Shown piece by piece: positions 10,066 to 21,186 of a DNA stretch of 64,000 bases. The notes under the pieces were generated by a model. That model made no database searches. It saw only the letters and a list, made by a program, of their open reading frames with translations, and was not told the DNA's origin. Origin of the DNA: Neoarius graeffei (lineage: Eukaryota; Chordata; Actinopteri; Siluriformes; Ariidae); contig NC_083582.1 in NCBI RefSeq assembly GCF_027579695.1, forward strand, positions 31,200,964 to 31,264,963, read 5' to 3'. A program made the position numbers and the translations under genes. Within the stretch, counting starts at the first letter, position 1. The number at the start of each line of letters is the position of its first letter.

Positions 10066-10914
10066 CACTCACCGGCCACTTTATTAGGTACACCCACACA
10101 CCTGCGGTTTTATGCAGTTCTCTAATCAGCCGATTGCTTGACAGCAGCACAATGCATCAAATCATGAGCTTCAGTTAATATTCACTTTAAAACATCAGAA
10201 CAGGAAAAATTGTGATCGCAAACGCCCCTTTTCCACCAAAGCAGTTCCAGGGCTGGTTCGGGGCCAGGGCTTAGTTTGGAACCGGGTTTTCTGTTTCCAC
10301 TGACAAAGAACTGGCTCTGGGGCCAGAAAAACCGGTTCCAGGCTAGCACCAACTCTCTGCTGGGCCAGAGGAAAGAACCGCTTACATCAGCGGGGGGGCG
10401 GAGTTGTTAAGACCAACAACAATAACAAGACCGCGAAAGATCGCCATTTTTAAGCGACGAGAAGCAGCAGCTGTACAAACGCGAAGTCAGCCATTATTAT
10501 TATGACTGTTGTTGTTGTTGCTGCTGCTTCCGTGTTACTTTTGTTCCGATATTTGCGCCAAGGTTTAAGCAAACGTAGCGACATAACTGACACATACAGC
10601 GACGTAACTGACAAAGCTCCACAAACTATGGAAAAGCAAACTGGTTCTCAGCTGGCTCGCAAGTTGAACGAGTTGTGAACCAGCACCGGCCCCGAACCAG
10701 CCCTGGAACTGATTTGGTGGAAAAGGGGTAAAAGTGTGACTTTCAGTGTGGCATGGGTGTTGGTTTGAGTATTTCAGAAACTGCTGATCTCCTGGGGGGT
10801 TTCACACACAGGCTGTAGACAGTTTACACAAAAACAAAGTGTAAAAACAAAAAACATCGAGTGAGTGAGTGAGTGAGTGACAGTTCTGTGGGTGGAAACA
10901 AATGTTTTGTTGAT
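10066..10914 (+). mobile_element. Tc1-like element (CACTCACCGG family), right part missing
   Basis: It has the left terminus and the same internal sequence as the copy at 197-805, but breaks off where a SINE starts. A MITE (10223-10730) has inserted inside. Confidence 0.8.
10223..10730. mobile_element. MITE, CCCCTTTTCCACCAAA termini, 3-bp TSD
   Basis: Long imperfect terminal repeats start CCCCTTTTCCACCAAAGCAG and end TTGGTGGAAAAGGGGTA. The 3-bp duplication AAA (10220-10222, 10731-10733) is confirmed by the unoccupied relative near 373-377. It has no coding capacity. A sister copy lies at 26801-27374. Confidence 0.82.
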
Positions 10915-11285
10915 CTCATATCATCTCTAGCCGCTTTATCCTGTTCTACAGGGTCGCAGGCAAGCTGGAGCCTATCCCAGCTGACTACGGGCGAAAGGCG
11001 GGGTACACCCTGGACAAGTCGCCAGGTCATCACAGGGCTGACACATAGACACAGACAACCATTCACACTCTCATTCACACCTACGGTCAATTTAGAGTCA
11101 CCAGTTAACCTAACCTGCATGTCTTTGGACTGTGGGGGAAACCGGAGCACCCGGAGGAAACCCACGCGGACACGGGGAGAACATGCAAACTCCGCACAGA
11201 AAGGCCCTCATCGGCCACGAGGCTCGAACCCGGACCTTCTTGCTGTGAGGGGACAGCGCTAACCACTACACCACCGTGCTGCCCC
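10915..11285 (-). mobile_element. SINE family A, full length, no clear TSD
   Basis: Full body, tail at low coordinate. The left flank is a Tc1-like element and the right flank a different transposon, with no visible duplication, so this copy probably marks a rearrangement or deletion joint. Confidence 0.88.
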
Positions 11286-11603
11286 AATCCATATATTTAT
11301 ATAAAAGATATTTTGTACTAAAAATAAGTTTACGTAAAACAATTTTTAAATAAAAGCTATGTTTTGTTAACTTAATACCAAAGACCGATTTTTTTTTTTA
11401 CAATCATCTGGGTGTCAATAATTGTGGAACGGCGTCAGGTGATCGGATACGCTAAGTAATCGGGAATCAACTCTTTTTTTTTTTTTTTTTTTCCAGTGGA
11501 AGTTTGAGTAATTATTCATGCACAAATTTACGTATTGAAAGTCTTTTCTACCTTTGCAACGGCCAAAAGATTGTTAAGGTGTCAATAATTGTAGCCGCCG
11601 CTC
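11286..11603 (+). mobile_element. 3' part of TA-flanked transposon (GAGCGGCGGC terminus)
   Basis: Near copy of 36940-36971 plus 37343-37676, ending GTAGCCGCCGCTC followed by TA at 11604-11605. The left half is lost at the SINE joint. Confidence 0.85.
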
Positions 11604-11736
11604 TAGTGAACCTGGCTGTGAATTCTGAGGACACAGTACAGTATGTGAGTGAGCTTGTTAGCAAATCTGGATACTGGTTTTCATGATACAATACAGTAAT
11701 TTACCATTCACCGTTACCTGAGCTGAGATAACCATA
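11604..11736 (-). repeat. Inverted copy of segment X
   Basis: Reverse complement of about 806-941 with scattered differences. Its TA at 11604 is the target of the element to its left. Confidence 0.8.
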
Positions 11737-11755
11737 CACTCACCGGCCACTTTAC
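11737..11755 (+). mobile_element. Stub of Tc1-like terminus
   Basis: CACTCACCGGCCACTTTAC only, preceded by TA. The remainder of the element is deleted. Confidence 0.75.
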
Positions 11756-11821
11756 AAGCATTAAAATTTTTTTTTTTTAAATCATAAACAAGGAAGCATA
11801 AATAAATCATAAGTTAGAAGG

Positions 11822-11975
11822 CGGGGGCGGCACAGTGGTGTAGTGGTTAGCGCTGTCGCCTCACAGCAAGAAGGTCCTGGGTTCGAGCCCAGCGGCTGGC
11901 GAGGGCCTTTCTGTGCGGAGTTTGCATGTTCTCCCTGTGTCTGCGTAGGTTTCCTCCGGGTGCTCCGGTTTCCCC
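11822..11975 (+). mobile_element. SINE family A, piece 1 of 4 (head)
   Basis: tRNA head with boxes A and B and body up to GGTTTCCCC. The parent SINE is bounded by AAGTTAGAAGG at 11811-11821 and 14460-14470. The other pieces are at 12857, 13564 and 14321. Confidence 0.9.
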
Positions 11976-12856
11976 GTTAGATTTAAAGCCATGATTTAAG
12001 TTAGTTTTATAGCTACACGTGATTTAGGATTGTTAGACTTTATGATTTTAATATTTTAGAGCTTTTAAGATTCTTTATTATTTTAGACTAACCTGACCTT
12101 CCTCTTTGCTAGACATAAACATGGTGTCTTGTTTAAAATTGTGAAAATATCTCGCACGCTTTGACGTGCATAAATGCTGAAATTGCTGAATCGCTGATAT
12201 GAATATTATTTTGCTTATGATTGAAGGTTTCATTCACACACACATATTGTAAGGTTTTATTCCTTTGTAAGGATAAATAATTGTAAATATTTATTCTTGA
12301 CCAAGAAGGCAGTAATTCTTAATACTTATTCTTAATATTGTTCTGTTCTATTTTATTATTTCGGTTAGAAGGCATTGAATTCTGTGTAACTTGTAAGTTA
12401 CTGTGTGACCTTCTGTCTAAGCTAGACACATTGCTCGAGACGTGTTTTGGAACATTCTATCAGAACATAAGGTAAATGTTGATATCTGTTAGAACATCTG
12501 AAATGTACACAGGATATATTTTCACTTACACACATACATATTATTGGAATTAAGGAATTGGAATTAAGATGCGATTTGCTGACCTAGCCATATTCACACA
12601 CACACATTCACAGACACACACCCACAGATCCACACAGACATCAAACAGTGATGTCATTTCATCCACACAGATAACACCCACATATAATAACCCTCTGTAT
12701 TCTTGTCTAATTGGGGGGACTTGCGATAAAGATGTGAACTACTTTGGGGTTCCTGTCTTTCTTCCGCGACTCACCCCCCCAGACGTCTGGGTGACACGGG
12801 GGGGGACTGATCTCGAGATGGTGAGGGCCCGAGAGGTAAAAGAAAAAAATCTTACA
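11976..12856. mobile_element. Unclassified insertion 1 in split SINE (possible solo LTR)
   Basis: Interrupts the SINE within its run of C. It begins GTTAGATTTAAAG and ends AATCTTACA, flanked by CCCC. There is no coding frame with family similarity; the short TG/CA-like edges and length fit a solo LTR but do not prove it. Confidence 0.45.
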
Positions 12857-12890
12857 CCCCCACAGTCCAAAGACATGCAGGTTAGGCTAA
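12857..12890 (+). mobile_element. SINE family A, piece 2 of 4
   Basis: CCCCACAGTCCAAAGACATG and following bases, directly continuing piece 1. Confidence 0.88.
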
Positions 12891-13563
12891 TAGGCCATTT
12901 GCAGGAATTGGTCACGCGTCAATTTTCCCCACAGCAACAAGCCCATGGTGGGCAAGCTAATTTAACATTCCTTGACCACCATAAGAGTTTGACTGGCGAT
13001 GCGAAGCAATCCATTTCTATAATAGCTGTTTTTACCTTTTCTACTGTCTTTTTTGACCCGAATTTTCATGTGTACTTGGAAAATATTTGTGGTTTTAACT
13101 TCTGTCGTAAGTTAAAGCCAATCATGATGCGAATAAATCTGCTTCTTATCGGCTAAAACACATCTACAGATATATCTGTATTTACTTTCAAGAATCTTCA
13201 CACATTAAGCGAATGATAAAAAGGTAGAAAAGGAGAAATTATAAAGTTATAAAACATACCTGAGAAATCCGCCATTTCGCACGCGAATTTCTTTCAGCAG
13301 CGACCAACTTGGGTCCAAAAAAACTCTCTTTTACAGCCAATGATTCGCTTTAACTTACGACAGAAGTTTAAACCACAAACATTTTCCAAGTACACACGAA
13401 AATTCGGGTTTATAAAAAATAAGGAAAAAAAAAAAAAAAAAAAAATGTAGAAAAGGCCAGTCAAACTCTTATGGTTGTCAAGGAACGTCAAGTTAGCTTG
13501 CCCACCACAGGCTTGTTGCTATGGGGAAAATTGACACGTGACCAATTCCTGCAAACGGCCTAT
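12891..13563. mobile_element. Foldback element with long inverted repeats
   Basis: Starts TAGGCCATTTGCAGGAATTG and ends with the near inverse. Arms of about 240 bp (roughly 12891-13135 and 13330-13563) are reverse complements with scattered changes, around a central part of about 190 bp. The ORFs on the two strands are mirror products of the two arms and are not genes. Confidence 0.8.
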
Positions 13564-13623
13564 TGGTGACTCTAAATTGACCGTAGGTGTGAATGAGAGT
13601 GTGAATGGTTGTCTGTGTCTATG
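13564..13623 (+). mobile_element. SINE family A, piece 3 of 4
   Basis: TGGTGACTCTAAATTGACCG to GTGTCTATG, continuing piece 2. Confidence 0.88.
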
Positions 13624-14320
13624 CCCATGTTTACATTAGACCGTATCGGCGGATCATCAGATTAACGTTTTAAAATGATTAGTGTGCACACAGCAACGCC
13701 AATACACGATTCGCGTGCACACAGCAACACCAATACACGGATACGCTCGGCTCCGCAGGCATCCTGCGCTCCAAATCACTCCGCCCTGAACAGCGAGTGC
13801 CCTCTGGAGGGTGCGCACTCCGGCCCTGCGCAGCTCACACAGCGCGCGAGTGAAGTGCGCGAGCCACGATTCGGGACTGAGCCGCTGTGTGTGTGATCTC
13901 AGTGCATATCACTTACCACTTGCAAGTGGAAGGATGGCAAGCCTAAAGACAATCATAACTACACAATGGGCAGTATTTGCATCAGTATTTGCAGTATTTT
14001 CATACTTTTATACTCTTTAATGAAAGGTGATACAAGGCGGAAGTCCGCGCCGTTTTTCAGCAGTCGCGTCACATGACCAACGCCAGCGAATCAGGAAGGT
14101 GGATGTCACAGTGACGTTGTCCAATGACGACGCCAGCTAGAGCTCAGCACAGCGTATCCGCGTATCTCAATGTTTACACAGCACCGGAGCTGACACGATC
14201 TGGATTGAATACGTGGACGCTGGCGGATTCCTGTTTCCCGGCGTTTCCAGGCGGTTTAACGTAAACGGACAGTGCATCCGCGAAGAAAACGAGACAGATA
14301 CGGTCTAACGTAAACTTGGC
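13624..14320. mobile_element. MITE, CCATGTTTACATTAGACC termini
   Basis: Termini CCATGTTTACATTAGACC and inverse of CCAAGTTTACGTTAGACC, followed by CGTATC on both sides. CTATG is duplicated at 13619-13623 and 14321-14325. It is GC- and CpG-rich inside and has no supported gene. Confidence 0.75.
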
Positions 14321-14459
14321 CTATGTGTCAGCCCTGTGATGACCTGGCGACTTGTCCAGGGTGTACCCCGCCTTTCGCCCGTAGTCAGCTGGGATAGGCT
14401 CCAGCTTGCCTGCGACCCTGTAGAACAGGATTTAGCAGCTACAGATAATGGATGGATGG
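14321..14459 (+). mobile_element. SINE family A, piece 4 of 4 (tail)
   Basis: CTATGTGTCAGCCCTGTGAT to an (ATGG)n tail, closing the SINE in front of its right target duplication at 14460. Confidence 0.9.
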
Positions 14460-15135
14460 AAGTTAGAAGGTTTAAAAAATAATTTCTGATCCAATTTTAA
14501 TAAAATATTACAAAAAAAGGGAATTAAACAAGCTTTGGAAAAAAAGAAATGGCTCGCTGAGCAGACTATTTTTAACAGATGATGTCACCACACAAACTGC
14601 TGGGTTATAACCAAAGGATTTGTTTGAGGTAACTGATTTTCTGTAATTTCTCAGTTAATAGTGACTCAGTTTCTCCACAGAAACCCCTGGAGGTTTAGAG
14701 CAGTGGATGCTATCTGGAACTGAGGTGCAAGTTTATGTTGTATGGAGACTTTTCTTAGCAAACCAACCAACACGTCTGTGATAAATGTTGATCTATCATT
14801 TCCATGGTCACTCTGGCTTAAAATTCCTGTATACAGGGCTCAATAGTGTTCTTTCTCCTGAACATTTCCTGTGCTAACTAGCTAAACTGTTGGCCTCACT
14901 CAGGTGTCTAATGTATCTCAGTTGCCTAGCAACACTGCTCAGCCATGAGAACGGTGTGTTCACTTTAACATGTCGAAGGATCCAATGTCCAAACATCAAG
15001 CAGTTTAAAAACAAATACAAACAAATTATTTTTACAAAATACTGGGAGGAAGGGGCTTGAGAGGGAATCTGGATGTTCTCAGGATGGGGCTTTCCGCTCT
15101 GTATTATTATTATTATTATTAATAGTAGTCATTTT
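14460..15135. other. Unique pgap3 intron 1 sequence
   Basis: No exon or repeat family recognised. A (TTA)n run lies at 15103-15120. Confidence 0.5.
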
Positions 15136-15506
15136 GGGCGGCACGGTGGTGTAGTGGTTAGCGCTGTCGCCTCACAGCAAGAAGGTCCTGGGTTCGAGCC
15201 CCGGGGCCGGTGAGGGCCTTTCTGTGTGGAGTTTGCATGTTCTCCCCGTGTCCGCGTGGGTTTCCTCCGGGTGCTCCGGTTTCCCCCACAGTCCAAAGAC
15301 ATGCAGGTTAGGTTAACTGGTGACTCTAAATTGACCGTAGGTGTGAATGTGAGTGTGAATGGTTGTCTGTGTCTATGTGTCAGCCCTGTGATGACCTGGC
15401 GACTTGTCCAGGGTGTACCCCGCCTTTCGCCCGTAGTCAGCTGGGATAGGCTCCAGCTCGCCTGCGACCCTGTAGAACAGGATAAAGCGGCTAGAGATAA
15501 TGAGAT
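15136..15506 (+). mobile_element. SINE family A, full length
   Basis: Complete head, body and short tail; no convincing target duplication. Confidence 0.9.
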
Positions 15507-16276
15507 TTGTACTATTATCATCAATTAGTATCATACAGATATGTATTTTTTTTGCGGTCCGGTTTCCATCAAATCCCGAGCTCTGATTGGCTGGCAAGCG
15601 GGTCCGTCACCTACAGTACAGACCCCGGTTACGGACCTCTGGCGACTCGCTCGTTCACAAACATAGTAGCAATTTTTGTCAACGTTTACCTTTTTTTTTT
15701 TTTTTTTAAATAAGATTTACAGTATTTATAAGATTATCAAAAATCTTACACATTTTTGCCAGCATTTCTCAGGAGAATAGCATTAATTTTACATCATGGA
15801 CAGCGATAACGACAGTGTTCACAGCGAAAGCGAGTTTTACTACCCCGAGGAAGGAGAAATGAAAAAAACATTTCGGGAGAAAGCTAAAAACCTGTAACTG
15901 TTGCTAACGCTGAGCAAAAACATGGCTGAATCCTGAATGACTCAATTTTGTATAAATAGGGGACTACAGAGGCAGCAAAATGTAGTTTTTTTCCCCTGCC
16001 ATGGAAGTGCACTTGTATACCGAGGAGGAAGCCATCTACATTACAGCCATGAATGAGGATTCAAAATGGCGGCTCGGCTCTCCCTTTCGGGCGCTCTCGT
16101 TTTCTGTTAGAATTTGGTAAAGAAAAAAAATAAATATTATTTACCAGCTTAAGGTCGGTCCGTATGGTGAAAAACCGTGACTTCAGCCTTGAATACCCAG
16201 AAGGCCTCAATCAGTACTTTCAAGACCTCAGTCACGGTATTTCACGATACGGACCTCCCAGCTGGTAAATAACATA
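15507..16276. repeat. Unclassified repeat with inverted-repeat segment
   Basis: ACGGTTTTTCACCATACGGA-type sequence near 16150 is mirrored near 16240 (TATTTCACGATACGGACC), giving a palindromic end next to the Tc1 insertion. A 33-codon frame at 15796 (MDSDNDSVHSESEFYY) is reminiscent of transposon-encoded acidic N-termini but ends quickly. Confidence 0.45.
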
Positions 16277-16356
16277 CTAGTGCATCTCAAAAAGTTAGAA
16301 TATTGAAAATATTGAACTTTTTCACAATGTTATTTAAGAAAGTGAAAATGTTTTTT

Positions 16357-16484
<128 letters not shown>

Positions 16485-16679
16485 AATAAAAAATAGACTC
16501 ATTACACAAACTAAAATGTTTCAAGCATTTTTCTATTTTAATTTTAAATCAGTATGGCATACAGTACAAAAACAAAAAAACCCCATCTCAAAATATTAGA
16601 ATATTTCATTTCGAGTTTGAGTAAAACAGTATGAACACACTGTATCTCTCGGTCTAGTTCAGTACACACAACCACAATC

Positions 16680-17618
16680 ATGGGGAAGACTGCTGACTTG
16701 ACTGTTGTCCAGAAGATGATCACCGATGCCCTCCACAAGGAGGGTAAGCCACAAAAGGTCATTGCTGAAAAGGGTGGCTGGAAAAGGTGCACAAGCAACA
16801 GGGATGGCCGCAGTCTTGAGAGGATTGTCAAGAAAAGTTGATTCAAGAACTTGGGAGAGCTTCACAAGGAGTGGACTGAGGCTGGTGTCAGTGTATCAAG
16901 ACCCATCACGAACAGACATCTTCAAGAAAGGGGATACAACTTTCGCATTCCTATCAAGCTACTCGTGAGCCAGAGACAATGTCAGAAGTGTCTTATCTGG
17001 GCTAAGGAGAGAAAGAAATGGACTGTTGCTCAGTGGTCCAAATTCCTCTTTTCAGATGAAAGTACATTTTGCATTTAATTTGGAAATCACGGTTCTAGAG
17101 TCTGGAGGAAGAGTGGAGAGGCACAGAATCCAAGGTGTTTGAAGCCCAGTGTGAAGTTTCCACAGTCTGTGATGATTTGGGGTGCCATGTCATCTGCTGG
17201 TGTTGGTCTACTGTATTTTATCAAGTCCAAAGTCAACACAGCCATCTACCAGGAGATTTTAGAGCACTTCATTCTTCCATCTGCTGATGAGCTTTTTGGA
17301 GATGCTGATTTCCTTTTCCAGCAGGACTTAGCACCTACCCACAGTGCCAAAACTACTACCAAATGGTTTGCTGACCATGATATTACTGTGTTTGATTGGC
17401 CAGCCAACTTGCCTGACCTGAACCCCACAGAGAATCTATGGGGTATTGTCAAGAGGAAGATGAGAAACACCCGACCCAAAAATACAGATACGCTGAAGGC
17501 CACTATCAAAGCAACCTGGGCTTCAATAACACCTCAGCAGTGCCACAGACTGATCACCTCCATGCCACACTGCATTGATACAGTAATTCATGGTAAAGGA
17601 GCCCCAACCAAGTATTGA
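16680..17618 (+). pseudogene. Tc1-like transposase pseudogene
   Basis: ATG at 16680 opens MGKTADLTVVQKMITDALHK (HTH region). The first catalytic Asp is in LFSDEST (about 17055), the second region in LFQQDLAPTHSAK (about 17320), and the third in DLNPTENLWGIVKRKM (about 17420), ending GKGAPTKY-stop. Breaks: a frame change near 16780 at a run of A/G, a further frame change before 16850, and a TAA right after STFCI at 17076. The DDE residues are recognisable, but the reading frame is destroyed. Confidence 0.88.
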
Positions 17619-17950
17619 GTGCATAAATGAATATACTTTTCAGAAGTTGGACATTTCTGTATTGTAAATCCTTTTTTTGATTGATCTTAGGGAATATTCT
17701 AATAATTTGAGATATTGGATTTCTGATTTTCATGAGCTATAAGCCATAATCATCAAAATTAAAACAAAAAAGGCTTTAAATATTTCACTTTACATGTAAT
17801 GAATACGGAATATATGAAAGTTTACCTTTTTGAATTAAATTATGAAAAAAAAGGAACTTTTTCATGGTATTCTAATTTTTTGAGATGCACTAGTATACTG
17901 ATGTTATTTTAGTGGTTATTATTATTAGTAGTAGTAGTAGTAGTAATATA

Positions 17951-19435
17951 CTATTCAAAAAAAGTAGGGGATATTTTATTTTGAGATCCAAATTTTCACA
18001 TATACAAAAGGGATACGAAAGCATGTTGTATAGTTCCTTACTGAGGAAGCATTTCCAAAGAAATTAAAAATCACCCAAACACATCAATGACACTCATGAT
18101 CAGCACGAGATGCTACTGATGATCAAGGGGGTCGTGCCACAAATTTGCATGACTCTGAATTGGAAGGTTAGAGCCACTCCAAAGGAAGATTTTGAAGAGA
18201 AAGCATCAGATTATCAGTGGTTGAAGTCGTTAATTAAACAGAGACCATGCGCCGTCTAACACAGGATGAGAGGTTACGTGCCCTTGGCATGCTACAGGTT
18301 GGCACAAGACAGGTCGTTGTGGCAAGAACATTGAATGTTTCCCAGTCTGTCATCAGCAGATTATGGTCCAGACATCGTGCTACAGGGTCTGTTCAGGATA
18401 GACCACGATCCGGTCGACCAAGGGCAACAACTCAGGCTCAGGACAGATTCATCCGCACTATTGCCTTGAGAAATCGTATGGTAACAGCAAATCAGATAAG
18501 GTCTCAACTTCGAAGGGATACTGGCTTGGTAGTGAGTGGTCAGACCATCAGGAATCGACTGCACAGATTTCACTTACACGCCCGACGTCCTCGTGTCATT
18601 CCCTGTTTGAGGGATCGTCACATTAGGGCCAGACTCCAATGATGTCGTCATCATCAACGCTGGGATAATCGCCGATGGAACCACGTAATGTTCTCAGATG
18701 AGTCGAGGTTCACTGTGGACTTCCTGGACAGACGCAGGAGGGTTTGGCGCCGATGTAACGAACGTTTCCATGACGTTAACTTCATTAGACATGATCCGTA
18801 TGGGGGAGGCTCTGTAATGGTGTGGGGAGGCATCACTGCTGCCGGCAGAACAGACTTGCATGTTGTTGCTGGACGTGTCACAGGGCAGTACTACCGGGAC
18901 AACATCTTGGCACCCCATGTTGTGCCGTTTGCACGTCGTTATGGCCGCCGTTTCATTTTCCAAGAGGACAATGCCAGATGTCATAGGGCCAGGATCGTTA
19001 CAGATTACCTCCAGCAGCAGAATATCACCAGATTACCATGGCCAGCACTCAGTCCGGACCTTTCCCCCATCGAGCATGTCTGGGACATGCTACGCCAACA
19101 ACCTCCTGCCAGTGTCCAAGAACTTGCCGCAGCATTGCAACAGGAATGGAATAACATTCCCCAAAATGACCTGGGACGTCTCGTTAGGAGTATGCCACGC
19201 CGAGGGGGTTTTACCCGCTACTGATTCGGTTTCAAAACGGTGGTAAATTTGCTGTGTGACCCTGTGTTTGTGTTGACCCTTATTCTGGAGAATCTGTCCT
19301 TTACTGACTGTACACAGGGTTTCAAATAAGTTGAGAAATGTTTCCTTAATGTTTTGTCATTTGTTTCCTTCCTGACCTCATGATCTGCATTTCATTCTAC
19401 TTGTAAATCCAATATCCCCTACTTTTTTTGAATAG
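17951..19435 (+). mobile_element. Tc1-type element, full length, nearly intact
   Basis: CTATTCAAAAAAAGTAGGGG and its inverse are flanked by TA (17949-17950, 19436-19437). It encodes one transposase with a single internal stop. Confidence 0.92.
18247..19224 (+). pseudogene. Tc1-like transposase, one nonsense codon
   Basis: One continuous frame of 325 codons with a single TGA at 18640-18642. Residues 1-60 form a paired-like HTH (QVVVARTLNVSQSVISRLWS), then a GRPR hook (RPRSGRPRATT) and a second HTH. The DDE triad is present as FSDESRF (about 18697), FQEDNARCHR (about 18960) and LSPDLSPIEHVWD (about 19050), and it ends RRGGFTRY-stop. Such transposases cut and paste their own element at TA sites. 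The lone stop splits the DNA-binding half from the catalytic half. It is the best preserved transposase in the window. Confidence 0.9.
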
Positions 19436-19453
19436 TATAGTAGTAGTATTACA

Positions 19454-19456
<3 letters not shown>

Positions 19457-19511
<55 letters not shown>
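19457..19511. repeat. (TA)n microsatellite
   Basis: Pure TA run just right of the Tc1-type element. Confidence 0.97.
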
Positions 19512-19516
<5 letters not shown>

Positions 19517-20168
19517 GGTGTTATTTTTATTATTAGTATCATACGGATATTCACATGAAATAGTACACACTTTCTTTGATTATGGTTATTTAGTTTGTTT
19601 GGTTTTGATTTTACTGTTCACACATGTTCGAAATAAAGATTTCAATTTCAAGCAATGCTAGCCGTCATGCTAATGGCGATTTAAAAACTTCAGGTGAAAA
19701 ATGTAGAAATTTGGTCAAGTTAAGTTTACATGATCCTGTAATACGAGTGAACTGTTTACATGACTGTCATTTTGAAAATTGGGAGGTTTTTTTTTTCTTT
19801 TTTTGGGACAAAAACTTATCCAACTATCTAACTAACTAACTAACTGTAAATATTTAAACAGGTTTGTTTTCATAGATGTGCACCCGTATTCCGTCCGACT
19901 TTCCAGAACATGATTGGCTAACGGCGCTGTTCGCTGACCAATCGGCGACAGGGCCCGCTTACGAGCACGGACTAGTGACCAATCCTAGCGCAGAAGGCGG
20001 AACCGAAATCATTTTTCCTCCCCCAGCAGAATACGGGTACCAAAACAAACCAAAATAAATCCTGTTTGACAACCGGAAGACGTTAAAACAACGAAGACAT
20101 GATAAATGGTTTTCAAAACTATACCCGTCAGCAGTGTAGTGCAGCAGACTGCTGGCGTTCTGCCTCAC
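19512..20168. other. pgap3 intron 1, 5' end
   Basis: No gene recognised. Sequence becomes CpG-rich from about 19880 toward exon 1, consistent with the edge of a CpG island. Confidence 0.5.
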
Positions 20169-20367
20169 CTGTGATGGCCATGTAAGGCGGCTGAGCCGAC
20201 TGGAAGCCGCGCAGCTTGGCGCCGGTGCAGTTGGTGCGCGCGCACAGCTTCACGCAGTCCCGGTACACGGGCTCCTTATCGCCCTGAGAGCCGCGCGCGC
20301 GACCCGCTGAGCACAGGAGCAGCGCGGTGAAAAGCGCGAGACCGAGTGACGTGCAGCAGAGCATCAT
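20169..20367 (-). CDS. pgap3: pgap3 exon 1 with start codon and signal peptide
   Basis: Minus strand. Start chosen at 20365-20367 (MMLCCTSLGLALFTALLLCS), because it begins a clear hydrophobic signal peptide and leaves SQGDKEPVYRDCVKLC as the mature N-terminus, the conserved start of PGAP3 in vertebrates. An in-frame start further upstream (20415) would put charged residues before the signal. The exon contains an NCT N-glycosylation sequon and lumenal cysteines, and ends PYMAIT plus G at donor gtgagg (phase 1). Exons 1 to 4 give 171 codons, about half the usual length of roughly 320. The protein remodels GPI-anchor lipids in the Golgi. Confidence 0.95.
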
Positions 20368-20640
20368 GGAGTCCACACCGTGCGAGTGCTTAAAAATAAA
20401 AAACTCTCCAGGCACCGAGAAAGCGACCCGGCCCGGTCACGTCATGGGAGCTGAGCTGAGCTGAGCTGACCGTTAGCGAGCGGTAGCTATAGCGACATGC
20501 CCGCTCGCGCTGCTCTAAACACCTGGGCGTTTTATCTGCGCGCGCACACGCGCAGGTGAATCTGCTAGAAAGTATGCGGAAGAAGTGCGACGCGCGCGGA
20601 CAGCTCGCGACAGACAGTGCCGAGAGGAACCCGGAAGTGA
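20368..20640 (-). promoter_or_regulatory. pgap3 5' UTR and CpG-rich promoter
   Basis: Dense CG dinucleotides (GCGCGCGCACACGCGC, GACGCGCGCGG), no TATA box, a GAGCT tandem (CTGAGCTGAGCTGAGCTGA near 20455) and an ETS-type CCGGAAGTG at about 20631 are typical of a housekeeping CpG-island promoter. The start of transcription cannot be fixed from sequence alone. Confidence 0.6.
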
Positions 20641-20872
20641 ATCTCTCACTCTCAGGGCTTTCTGTAAATTTGTACTTTTCCATCAACACTCGTTAAAAAA
20701 ATTAACTCCCTGACTGAAACAGTGCCCTACTCCTCTAAATTAGTGAAATTTATTCAGTATAAACAAAACACTCGCTCATTTAAATATTAGCCTTGTTCAG
20801 GCAAATGTCCCGTCATGGCCGTTCTTGAACCCGTCATGTTTTCTCCCCAGTTTAAACAAGTTTCTTCTGCAG

Positions 20873-21160
20873 TCTCATCTCATCTCATTATCTCTAGCCG
20901 CTTTATCCTGTTCTACAGGGTCACCCTGACACATAGACACAAACAACCATTCACACCTACGGTCAATTTAGAGTCACCAGTTAACCTAACCTGCATGTCT
21001 TTGGACTGTGGGGGAAACCGGAGCACCCGGAGGAAACCCACGCGGACACGGGGAGAACATGCAAACTCCGCACAGAAAGGCCCTCGCCAGCCACAGGGCT
21101 CGAACCCGGACCTTCTTGCTGTGAGGCGACAGCGCTAACCACTACACCACCGTGCTGCCC
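20873..21160 (-). mobile_element. SINE family A with internal deletion
   Basis: About 90 bp between the CTACAGGGT and ACACATAGAC blocks are missing. Followed by (TTA)n and then a second SINE in the same orientation. Confidence 0.9.
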
Positions 21161-21186
21161 AATTATTATTATTATTATTATTATTC

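Noticed and set aside
13675-14020. Two overlapping plus-strand frames in the MITE at 13624
   Set aside because: They lie wholly inside a terminal-repeat element, share no motif with known proteins and are driven by CpG-rich repeats.
20368-20415. Upstream in-frame start for pgap3 (MPGEFFIFKHSHGVDS)
   Set aside because: It would place a charged segment before the signal peptide; the MMLCC start fits the family better.
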